Assembly: GCA_963575745.1 (NCBI GenBank)
Contig: CAUYUJ010015826.1
Location: 112,501 to 176,500 of the forward strand
DNA length: 64,000 nucleotides
From: Prorocentrum cordatum
Taxonomy: Eukaryota; Sar; Dinophyceae; Prorocentrales; Prorocentraceae
Direction of reading: 5' to 3'
Part shown: positions 43,165 to 52,400 of the stretch, one piece after another
How positions within the stretch are numbered: position 1 is the first letter of the stretch
How the letters are laid out: every line of letters starts with the position of its first letter
The notes under the pieces: model-generated
Database searches by the model: none
What the model was told of the DNA's origin: nothing
What the model saw: only the letters and a program-made list of their open reading frames with translations
Program-made: the position numbers and the translations under genes

Positions 43165-43924
43165 ATGTATCGGGGCCATGCGGAGGACCAGGTGATTGGG
43201 CGCGTAAGCTACGTGATCGATCTGCAGGAGACCAGCCTGCAGAGGAGCCGCGAGGTGACGACGGAGATGCTCAAGGTCCTCGAGTCGCAGATCGACACCC
43301 TGAAGGCCTCCAAGCTGCAGCTCGCGACGTGCTTGACCCGCAGCGCCATGGCCAAAGCGAAGACGACTCAGGAGATCTACATGGTAGCCGAGAACATTCG
43401 TACCATCGAGGACCAGATCCAAGGAATCGCGGCAGGCCTGGGAAAGCTGATCGAGGCCCACGGGGCGTTGAAGTACCAGACGGAGCTCCCCCTCATCTGG
43501 CCATCGGTCAAAATATATAAAGCCGCAAGCCGACGAGACGGACAACATGAAGGATATCGAGTTCAAGCTGAGGGTTGCGCGTCGCGAGGAGATCGCTAAG
43601 GGTCAGCACAAAGAGATCGTCGACGTAGTGGCAGCCTCCAGAGAGATCCGCGACGGGCGGCAGCCTCCAGAGGGAGGCATCCCTGCCTGGGACAAGAACA
43701 AGCCAGAGACGTGGCATGCCTACGGATGGAAAGACTATGGGGAGTGGCCCGACTTCGACAGCGTAAACACCTCGCAGACTCAGATGCCCGAGATGCCCGA
43801 GAAGCTAGACGACACCTTCCCTCCTGCGGTGGGCTACGCTAAGCGCAAGATGGAGATAGGCAAGAGGATGGAGATCATGAGGGGAACAATGTCGGCAGCC
43901 TCATCGTCGGGAGAGCTACAATAA
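43165..43924 (+). pseudogene. Frameshifted coiled-coil gene
   Basis: The first frame (from ATG 43165) reads a helical protein with heptad-like stretches (SREVTTEMLKVLESQIDTLK and VAENIRTIEDQIQ). Near 43505-43515, at AAAATATATAAAG, the sense moves to another frame reading KPQADETDNMKDIEFKLRVA and continues to 43924 with WHAYGWKDYGEWPDF. The two halves overlap and look like one protein of about 250 residues with a one-base indel. Alternatively the second ORF could start at ATG 43547 as its own gene. No family recognised. Base composition is lower in GC than the flanking elements, and no shared leader is present. Confidence 0.45.
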
Positions 43925-44628
43925 GCGCAAGATGGTGACAGACAAGAGGATGGAGCTCATCGTCGGGGAGAGAGAACCACGGAGGGTTCGCCATTGGGAA
44001 TGCGCTCAAAGGCAACGACTACACGTACTGGAACATATGGTATTTGGTGGTCAACCCGCACTCGCACTGAGAGTGCGTGTGTTGAGTGAGTGTGTGTTGT
44101 GGCCCCCCCACTCCCTGCCCTAGAGAAGGGGCGCGGCCCTGGGTATGTGCCCTGACTCTCGCTCGTGACTGCCAACGCCACCCTACGTGTCATACAACAT
44201 CGCCCTACACGATCATCAACTACCTAACATCCCACACGTCATCAAACAACTCATCGTCCAACTTATAATTTACATGTCATCGTGCCTCACATCGAACAGC
44301 AGTTGCATCACCCGTGATACCATACCACATCGTACCACTGACATCCTCATCATATTTACCATCCCACATCCTACATCATGTCACATCATCACACATGTGG
44401 GAACGAGGGAAAGGTGGGTGACGTAGATTTGCATGTCGTTGCGGATTTGAGTGGTCCTCGTCGCAGATCTGGTTGTTGCATGTAGTGCGTTGCTAGTGGG
44501 TTTTGGCGCACGTACGGCTCGTGCACGCAAAGTTGGCGCACTGTTGCGAGCCGCTGGCTCGAGTCGAGCGCGCCTTTGAGATCATCGGTAGTGAGCGTAG
44601 CTCAGCCGTGGTTCACTCAGCTTGTCCG
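43925..44628. other. Intergenic, CATC/ACA-rich low complexity
   Basis: About 44190-44400 is rich in CATC, ACAC and CATCATC. Near 44590 lies AGTGAGCGTAGCTCAGCC, the motif of introner ends and leaders, so the open frame from 44503 was not used as the start of the next gene. Confidence 0.5.
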
Positions 44629-46825
44629 ATGCTACATCGTTTAGCGAGGTTGCCAATCCTCCAGCGCGGGGCTCGGGCCACGTCCACTCCGACCTCCCAC
44701 GAGGCTGTGGAGGCGTCTTTCGACAACATCGCTGTGCAAGCGGACGGCGCGGCAGAGAAAGCTATGCAGAAGCCTGGCGTTGAGGGCTTGCACGTGTTCC
44801 TGGAAGGGCGTCGCGCCGATGCTGCGAGTAGCGGCGTAAGTGCCGAAGCGGTTACAGTGGAGTCGCTGAAGAAGGTTTTCGAGGGCAGGGGCTGGCCTCT
44901 CGACAAATCGTTTACGAGGGCTGATTTGACGACGCTGCTCGAATCGCTGGGTGATGCAGGTTCTGGCGGCGAGGAGTTGGCGGAGGACATTTCCACGTTG
45001 GTGGATGAACTGCATTCTCGAGCGGCGGCGAAAGAATTCCCGCTCGTTCGCCCGATAAATTTGCGAGCGGACGACGAGCAGAATGCCGCCGAGGAAGCCA
45101 TGAGTCTCGTCGAGAAGTTGGATGCTGTGCAGATTCAGAGCTACATTGATTACCAGAAAGAGCAGTACTTCAAGAATAGTCCTGGTGATCCAGCGACGTC
45201 GATTGACGAGAGGCATGCTCAGTGGGCCCTCAATTTTTATTACAAGCACGTGCGTGATTTTCTCGCCAAGCAATCGCTTGATGCCAGGACATTTGCCCAC
45301 CGGTTTGCCAAGTCAACGTTCATCCCGCTGATCTCCCCGCAGTCGATCGGCGACGGGGAGAGGGAGATTTTCGCTCGAGATGCCGCGTCGGCCATGAGGC
45401 CTGAATTGTTGGAGTCGCTGGACAAGAATGTGTGGTCAGCTTGGGAGGAGATTGCTGAAGTCGTCGAACTCAGTGGGGCGGACGCTCACGATAGCTTCAG
45501 GGAGTTTTTGGAGGAGGACTAGTTTCGCATAGTGCGCGAGACATGTGATGCGGGTGCGCGCCAGAACGCGGGGACTGGCCTGGGCGCGACCGTGGCGTTT
45601 CGGCCGATGGTGGACCCGGGGTTCGGAGCTTCTGCAGGCGAAGCAGACGAGCGTCAAACACTCCTTCTGAAGGCATCCGCGACTGATCATACTTTCGCCG
45701 TGCAGGGCGCCACGGAGCAATACAGCGAGCACGTGCAATCGCGCACGGCCAAGCAGAGGAGAATGCTACCATCGGAGCCACCAGAAAAATTTGCGGCACC
45801 CCGGTACTACGCTTTGTTGCGGGAAAGCATATCTGAGTTTCGTCCTGGGGACTCTGCTCCCCGACACGCCGAGGAGAGCGCCGTGGCTCATGGATCGACG
45901 CAGCTGTCAGATGCGGCGTCGCCTTCTGGTTTGTCTGGCATTGATCTGATTCTGTCAGGGCAGGCGTTCGGTCCGGCTTCTTCGGCGCCCGAAGAGATTG
46001 TCCACAAATCTGCGCTGGCAATTCTCCAGTCTTCCGAGGAGGGTGGCAGGTGTCATTTTCAGGGCGTTTTGATTGCATGCGACAATAGTCCTCGCGATGT
46101 ACATTACGCGGAGGGTTCTCCGCGGAGGCGCTCCGTCCTCGGAAGGGAAGGCGGCCGACGTGGTCATGGTGGACAAGACGGGGCCCATCAGCGCGTGCTT
46201 ATGGGGTGACGTCGCTGAAGATATCTGCAGCATCTGGCGCGCTGTACAGGGGCGTCGCCAGCGGGGCGAGGTTGCTCCGTGCGTCGTGGACCTGTCTAAG
46301 GTTCGCATTCAGGGGGCGGGGGAGAACAATTGGAACGGGGAGTTGCTGACGCGAATTCGTTCGTTGACGTCGATCGAAGCTGTCGGCGGGGAGATGGGCA
46401 CGACGGCGCAGGTTCTGTCTCGACCGACGTCGGACAATCTCATCAAGATGAGTTATGCGGTTCCACCTTCGGATTGCTGCGTTTCCGTGTTTCGATCTCT
46501 CCGCAACAAATCATTTCGGTTGTCGGTGAGAGGTAAAGTCATGGATCTGCAGTCGTTGGAGATGTCGCAAGGGGGGAACGCGAAACGGATATTTGATATA
46601 GTGGACAACAGTGGCCTCTATTTCACTTGCTGCGCCATGAAGCATAATGCGGAGTCCCAGGCGCTGCGGAACTTCCAGGACGTCGCGGTCTGCTACGAGG
46701 CAGGCCGCGGGGCCATTGGCAATTGCAAGGGCATGCTTTATCTTTTGAAGGATGCAATGATAATCCCCATCGGCCAGCCTGCTATGTTGGGCACTGCGAA
46801 AACCGAACTGCTTACTATCCAGTGA
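44629..46825 (+). pseudogene. RPA-like single-strand DNA-binding protein gene, decayed
   Basis: ATG 44629 (MLHRLARLPILQRGARATST) was chosen because the frame before it contains a repeat motif. Frame 1 passes TAG 45520-45522 and goes on in sense (RETCDAGARQNAG) until about 46095, where a shift to another frame reads YITRRVLRGGAPSS. The last 240 residues resemble OB-fold ssDNA-binding domains of the RPA70 type: VVMVDKTGPISACLWGD, then FRLSVRGKVMDLQSLEM and RIFDIVDNSGLYFTCCAM. The N-terminal 300 residues are charged and helical with no recognised domain. Helitrons of plants and some other groups carry RPA-like genes, and this one lies about 2.6 kb upstream of an OTU-Rep-helicase gene. The functional link is inference. 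Confidence 0.5.
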
Positions 46826-46904
46826 ATTGCGCCGCTTCGGTGCAGCTGATTCGGCGTGGCTCTTGGCAGCGCGTGCGTTTAGGTTCATCGTGTGTTACCG
46901 TGTG

Positions 46905-47335
46905 CGGCAAGGTGGTCGCCGTTATTGTCTCTTATTCTTGGTGTATGCTGGGTTCTTTGGGGTGTCAGGCAGTGGGCTCAGATGGTGTATGGTGTCTCCT
47001 CCAGTACTGGTGAGGTCAATACTTACCACTATGGATTTGACGCTGCTATACGAGACTACCTCTGGGTACAGTGAGGCTGGACATTGGATGTTGCCTCAAT
47101 GGGGTCCGTGGTTGCTGTATGCACGGCTTGGACTTCGGTATGTATCCTATGTTGGATATGCCTCTACTCATCTTCCGAGGCGCTTCGAGTGGGCTCCAGT
47201 GCAGGAAACATCCCGCTGGTGGGACTCGCATTGCAAACTGGCTGGAGCCCGTACTTGGGTGCTTTGGTGCTGCCGAGATCTCTCGCTGCGCCGCTGCCTG
47301 AGCGCCTGCGCACCGCTGCATGCTCTTCGACCTAG
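46905..47335. repeat. Shared 3' module, copy 1
   Basis: It starts GGTGGTCGCCGTTATTG about 85 bp after the RPA-like stop and contains CAGTGGGCTCAGATGGTGT, ACCACTATGGATTT and GTGAGGCTGGACA. Copies occur after the Helitron gene (59935-61730) and after the basic-protein gene (63365-64000), so it behaves like a common 3' region. Confidence 0.7.
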
Positions 47336-47712
47336 TCGACCAGGCTCGAAGGCCTGTGCGAAAACATATGTGTCCTCTTCACAGTCCTCCCCCTCCGCCT
47401 CTGCCTCGTTTGATTCGTTTGATTCGTGTCCCTGGGATCTCGCTTTTCTTGGGCCCTGGTTCCTTTGCCACTTCCTGTCAGCTTGCCTTCGGTGGTTCCC
47501 CCGATGTCGTTTTTTTTTTTTTTTTTGGTGCCTGCCCTTGTTCTGGTTCCGATCGGGTTCAGTAGTCGCGCGGGCTCCTGGGATTTCACTACTGCTGGTT
47601 CCTGGGAGTCGTGGCAAGGGACGGAGGTTCACAAGGGAGTGTGAGAGAGGGTAGGGTCCAGAAGAACTTTGCCAAAAAGGGGTCGAAGACATTGCGATTC
47701 CCTGACGATTTT
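47336..47712. repeat. Shared intergenic spacer, copy 1
   Basis: From GACCTAGTCGACCAGGCTCG through TCGTGTCCCTGGGATCTCGC and a T run (about 47508-47526) to GGGTAGGGTCCAGAAGAAC. Closely matched by 61815-62202 and, in part, 49000-49247. Confidence 0.7.
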
Positions 47713-47733
47713 CCGTAGCCATTGTGGCCCAAC
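47713..47733 (+). other. Diverged spliced-leader (DinoSL) relic
   Basis: CCGTAGCCATTGTGGCCCAA plus one base differs from the canonical 21-nt DinoSL core at about three positions. It lies just before a shared leader and a gene fragment, as expected from a reinserted trans-spliced mRNA. Confidence 0.7.
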
Positions 47734-47846
47734 ACAAGTAGGCGCAATATATTCTCGGCCATTCCCCAGGAATCTCCCTGTGGCTGTGAGTTTGCTCCGC
47801 CTACCATTTATGCAGTGAGCCTAGCTCGGCGCGGACGCTATTCTCT
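47734..47846 (+). promoter_or_regulatory. Short shared leader, OTU fragment
   Basis: CTCCCTGTGGCTGTGAGTTT, GCTCCGCCTACCATTT and GTGAGCCTAGCTCGGCGC. It joins directly to the OTU-gene fragment, without the real start codon. Confidence 0.6.
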
Positions 47847-48222
47847 CCATTCCGTGTAGGGCGAGTGGGCGTGGGGAGAGTGATTGAAGCGCGACGCTCC
47901 GTCGTTCCTCCGCGACGCATTCGGTCCCACTGCTGAAATATTTGAATGGGGGCTGTCTTCCGAGGAGGTGCTGGGCGATATGGAATGGTCACTTTGGGAT
48001 TTGATCCAACCTTTTGCGAAGCAGTGGTGTGCTTTCGGCGCTCCGCTTCACGCGGGAGACAACGAAGGCCAGCACGTGTGGCTCTGCCTTCTTCAATCTC
48101 ATTTCGACGTTGCTCTGTGCTGCGTGGAGGCACGCCAGGAAGAACTGGAAAAGTTCGAACTGCACAGGGAGCGCAAGACAGAGATAATGCAGGAGTTCGG
48201 TTCTCTGTGCGTCGCAGATATG
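47847..48222 (+). pseudogene. 5'-truncated fragment of the OTU-Rep gene
   Basis: The DNA and protein match 49537-49910: KRDAPSFLRDAFGPTAEIF, LSSEEVLGDMEWSLWDLIQ and QEFGSLCVADM follow the longer gene closely. It lacks the first 40 codons with the catalytic GDGAC loop, and a TAG lies in the sense frame near 47859 (GTGTAGGGC against GTGTGGGGC). It ends at 48222, where a GTGAGTCG repeat array begins; the full-length copy has no intron there. Confidence 0.75.
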
Positions 48223-48834
48223 TGAGTCGTTCCGGCTCCTCGTGGTGTGAGTCGTTGGGGCCCCTCGTCCTTCCTGGTGTGAGTCCTTCGGGCCCCTCCT
48301 TGTGTGTGAGTCGTTCGGGCTCCTTGTGGTGTGAGTCGTTCGGGCCCATCGTCCTGGTGTGAGTCGTTCGGGCCCCTCCTTGTGTGTGAGTCGTTCGGGC
48401 TCCTCGTGGTGTGAGTCGTTCGGGCCCCATCGTCCTGGTGTGAGTCCTTCGGGCGCCTCCTTGCGTGTGAGTCGTTCGGGCCCCTCGTGGTGTGAGTCGT
48501 TCGGGCCGCTCGTCCTGGTGTGAGTCGTTCGGGCCCCTCCTTGTGTGAGTCGTTCGGGCTCCTCGTGGTGTGAGTCGTTGGGGCCCCTCGTCCTGGTGTG
48601 AGTCGTTCGGGCGCCTCCTTGCGTGTGAGTCGTGAGAGCGCTGTACCAGCGCATCTTGAACGTCGCTGTAATGGCAAGGTCTGGCAACCCCGCTAGTGAG
48701 CCCCATGCGTCTCCATGCAGACGAGGTCTGTGCGAGAATGAGCGTAGCTCTGCCCGCCGTCCACAAACAACAAGAGACATCTTCCGTAACCACCATCCAC
48801 AGGTGACCCCTTGTGACATTTGAATCGCAACGTC
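48223..48834 (+). mobile_element. Introner-like insertion with GTGAGTCGTTCGGGC array
   Basis: It opens with GTGAGTCGTTCCGGC, a perfect splice donor, then about 10 minisatellite units up to 48630. After that comes the 3' module with GCAAGGTCTGG, CTAGTGAGCCCCATGCGTC, ATGAGCGTAGCTCTGCCC, AACAAGAGACATC and CATCCACAG, the last a good acceptor at about 48802. Beyond it GTGACCCCTTGTGACATTTG matches 12280-12295. The host gene does not continue after the acceptor. Confidence 0.65.
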
Positions 48835-49000
48835 TGGTAACCGCGCTAGTGCACCCCATTCGCCTCCATGCTCGCACTGTCTGTGGAGGCAATGAGCATA
48901 GCTCAGCCAGTCTTACAGAAAACATAATAAACATTGTGCGTAATCTCCATCCACTGGTGAGCATGATGCCAACCGAGCTGCTGGCCCGAGCTGCTGGTCC
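48835..49000 (+). pseudogene. Helicase intron-exon 2 junction fragment
   Basis: 48835-48957 matches the end of the Helitron intron (57280-57404), and from about 48958 GTGAGCATGATGCCAACCG follows exon 2 (57405 on, VSMMSAELLG). Similarity stops after about 40 bases. It is a piece of the helicase gene copied with its intron, so it arose from DNA or unspliced RNA. Confidence 0.65.
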
Positions 49001-49247
49001 TGGTACCTTGGTAGGTTCCTGTTATCTCGTCTTTGCTGGTTCCTCCGATCTCGCCCTTGTTGGTGCCAGGTTTTTTTCGAGTTCCCATCGGGTTTAGTAG
49101 TCGTGCTGGCTCTGGGGATGTTACTATTGCTGTTTCCTGGGAAAAGAGACAAGGGACTCGGGCCCACAAAGGAGTGTGACAAAGGCCAGGGTCCACAAGG
49201 GCTTTGCCATCAGAGGGTCGAATGGGTTACGATTCCCTAGCGATTTT
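49001..49247. repeat. Shared intergenic spacer, copy 2 (shortened)
   Basis: GGTTCCTGTTATCTCG, TTCCTCCGATCTCGCC and CCAGGGTCCACAAGGGC parallel 47480-47712. Confidence 0.6.
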
Positions 49248-49283
49248 CCGTAGCCATTGTGGGCCAAGCCAAGTTGGCTCAAG
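49248..49283 (+). other. Tandem DinoSL relics (full plus truncated)
   Basis: 49248-49268 matches the DinoSL core with three changes. It is followed at once by CCAAGTTGGCTCAAG (49269-49283), which equals the last 15 nt of DinoSL with two changes. DinoSL holds an internal AG (CCGTAG) that can accept a new leader, leaving exactly this 15-nt remnant. The site lies 134 bp upstream of the OTU-Rep ATG. Confidence 0.8.
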
Positions 49284-49417
49284 CCATTCTCAGCCATTGC
49301 CCAGCAATCTCCCTGTGGCTCTACTGTTAGCTCCGCCTACCATTTGTGCAGTGAGCTTAGCTCCGCACGGACGCTCGTCATTCCAACACCTGAGGGCGTG
49401 CGGCAGAGTTCACGCGG
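49284..49417 (+). promoter_or_regulatory. Short shared leader before the Helitron gene
   Basis: CAGCAATCTCCCTGTGGCTC, TTAGCTCCGCCTACCATTT and GTGCAGTGAGCTTAGCTCC, then ACGGACGCTCGTCATTCC and ATG 49418. Related to the copies at 47734, 62224 and 40690. Confidence 0.6.
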
Positions 49418-52400
49418 ATGCCAGTCGTGGACTTACGTGAGGTTCACGCGCCCTTGCCTCGAGCGGTGCGAGAATTGCAGGGGATGCTGATGGAAACGAT
49501 GCCTACGGCTGGAGACGGCGCGTGCGCAATCCATTCTGTGTGGGGCGAGTGGGAGTGGGGTGAGCTGGTCAAGCGCGACGCTCGCTCGTTTCTCCGCGAA
49601 GCATTCGGTCCCACCGCTGAAATCTTCAAATCGAGGCTGTCGTCCGAGGAGCTGCTGGGCGACATGAAATGGGCACTCTGGGATTTGATCCAACCCTTTG
49701 CGAAGCAGTCGGACCCCTTCGGTGCTCCGCCGCACGCGGGAGACAACGAAGGTCAGCACGTGTGGCACTGCCTTCTGGAATCCTATTTCGACGTTGCTCA
49801 GCGCTGCGTTGAGGCATGTCGGGAAGAACTGCAAAAGTTCGAATTGCACAGGGAGCGCAAAACAAAGATAATGCAAGAGTTTGGTTCTCTCTGCGTCGAA
49901 GATTTTCAGGATGTCTTTATAATGCCTTTGATGCGTTCCCTGGGGTTGTTGGATAAGTACACGGCAGAAGCATCTGATGAGTTCTGTGGAGGACGCCGCC
50001 TGAGCAAGTACGAGGCGCTGTTCGCGGGAACCGCTGGCGCTCGAGAGTGGCACAGAAGTGTCGTTGAAGATGCGTGCCTCCAGAACTCATTCGATTTGTT
50101 GTTCAGTAAGATCCACGACGTGGTTGACGGCCTCGATTTCGACGGCGGCGTCGACCTGGAACCTATAACGGCTTTCGCAGAGTCTGTGGACAAGTCCAGG
50201 GAGTGCAACTGCCAATCTGCCGGGCTGCCCGCAAACTTCTTCAATGCCGTCTACCCCGCCTATCTGGAAGCCATGACTACGTGCGCAGATTATTATTTCA
50301 GCGACATCGAACTGCTTGCGCTGGCGCGTTGCAAGAGGCAGAATGTAGTCATATTCGTGCACTGCTCTTCGAGGCACGAGTTGACATACGCGCGTTCGCA
50401 CGTCGGAGACCCGAGCGTTCCGGTGGTCGCCACGTCCCTTCGAGATAACGGCGGGCAGGGTGCCGTCGGAACACACTTCGAGCGGCTGCGAGTTTGCCCG
50501 CAGGAGCAGTTGCCTGGGCGGGGGAGAATCCCGGGCGGCGATCGCCCCACTGAAGATGTTGGGCACAGAGAGGCGAAGCGCCCGAAAACCCAGGGTGAAA
50601 GAGCCCCGGCACGTCCCCCTGCCGAAGAGAGAAGCCGCGGAGACGGGAACGATGGAGCGGCGGGGCAGGCGACGCGGCAGGAGGATGGGAGTGCCCTGGC
50701 AAAGCGAGCAAGGACAGACGAGGAAGTCGAACGAGAGAAGCACGGCCAGAGTAACGAGTGCGCCCCGCTGCCGCCGCCGCCGCCTGGGGCGCGCGCTGGA
50801 CGGCGCGCGACCGGCGGAAGGCCTGGATTGCATCTGAAGGAGGCTTTCGAAATGCATAGTGGATGCGACGCCAGTTGCGACGACCACGTCAATGCGGCGG
50901 AGAGCCAGGGCGCAGCCTCGGCAATGCCGGCTGTCGCCGCGACTGAAGGAGGCCAGTGCGTCACAGACGTGCTCGACTTCTTGGGGTTCCAGTTCCCGGG
51001 CAATGCAGGAACGCCGGCTGTCGAGGCAACTGACAGAGACAAAGGCATCGCTTCGGAGTCAAGCGAAGGCGCCGGCGAGGAATCTGAAAGCGAAGGGGAC
51101 GACGGCGCGGAGGAGCAATATTTTGCAGTTCGCGCCAACGCGGAGCAGGCCCGTGGAGCGCCCGTGGAAATGGATGTGATTGATGGCCGCTGCCGAGAAC
51201 TCCGCAATCTCATGCGAGAACGGCCCGCGCTGCCGCTGACAGCTGACGGCGCAGCCTTGACAGCTCCCGACTTGGAAACTGGAGTGACGTTTCCGTTGTA
51301 CTCGTGTCCTTTCCAGAACAACCAGAGCAGGCCTTGCCGTTTCCACACGAGTGACCGAACAGTTTTCCTGCACCATATTGCTGGGGGCGCCAGGGATCGC
51401 ACGCATGCCAGTATGATAAGTAAGATTTGCAACAGCGATATTCGCTGGATGACGAACTTGGACTACGTATACGGGGCCATGGCCGTTGCCGAGCGGGAGC
51501 GGTGGCCAATGTTGGGACTGTCGACAACTCGGCGATCCCTGAACCTGCTCGCGATCCGGTACAGCGACGAGACGACGAGATGTCTGGCCTGCTTCATATG
51601 CGGCCAATTTCGCACGACGTGCGCGGGGTACCCGCCAGTTGACCTGGAGTCGAGTTCCATCTCCCTCGCGTCTGGCAACGTCGAGATAATATATTGGAAA
51701 GAGGCGGCTTTTCAGGACGTTGAAAAAAACTTCCCTGGGACGCTGCTCAACAACTGCGGATTCGATCCATGGCAGAAGCGGTACGTGGATCGGGACCTCG
51801 AGACAAGCAAGGCGTACCCGTGGAGAGGACAAAAGGTGTTAAGTGAACCGTTGAGCACCTGTGTTGAAAACCAGGAGCGCCACGTGTCGCGGTGGGCCGT
51901 GCAGTTCAGCTTCGAAGGCAAATCAGGGAAGTTATTCGGGTGCACTGAGGACGTCCGATGCCTCGCGTGTCCCGACAGACATTCGGAGGATTGGGAGACG
52001 CCGCCGTTCTGCAGGAAACTCTGCCCGCAGTGCGAGGTGCCTGTTTGCCGCGACTGCGCTTGGAAACTAAGCGATCACGAGGCGGCATCCTCGTTCCTCG
52101 ACGGCGGGGCCATCCCTATGAGCATAGCGAACGACCATTACTACGGCCACGTGAGTCGATACATTGTGGAGAACGACGTCACGTGGCTGGAGTGCGCGGC
52201 GTGCTGCGCCGTGTGGAGTGCGATGTTGGTCTATTACCTGGAGGCCCCGCGCGGCAACCTCATCGACGTGCCGCTCGGCAAGCCGGAAGCCAGAACGCAG
52301 GTGAAGGGCAATCTCTTCAGCTTCTCCATGCCCTGGGACGACATCGACAGATGTTGTCGCGAAGCTTCTCAGCACGCCGAGGAGATCCACGGGGACCAGC

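Noticed and set aside
47084-47654. Overlapping ORFs after the RPA-like gene
   Set aside because: They lie in the 3' module and spacer repeated at two other places, where the frames are broken differently.
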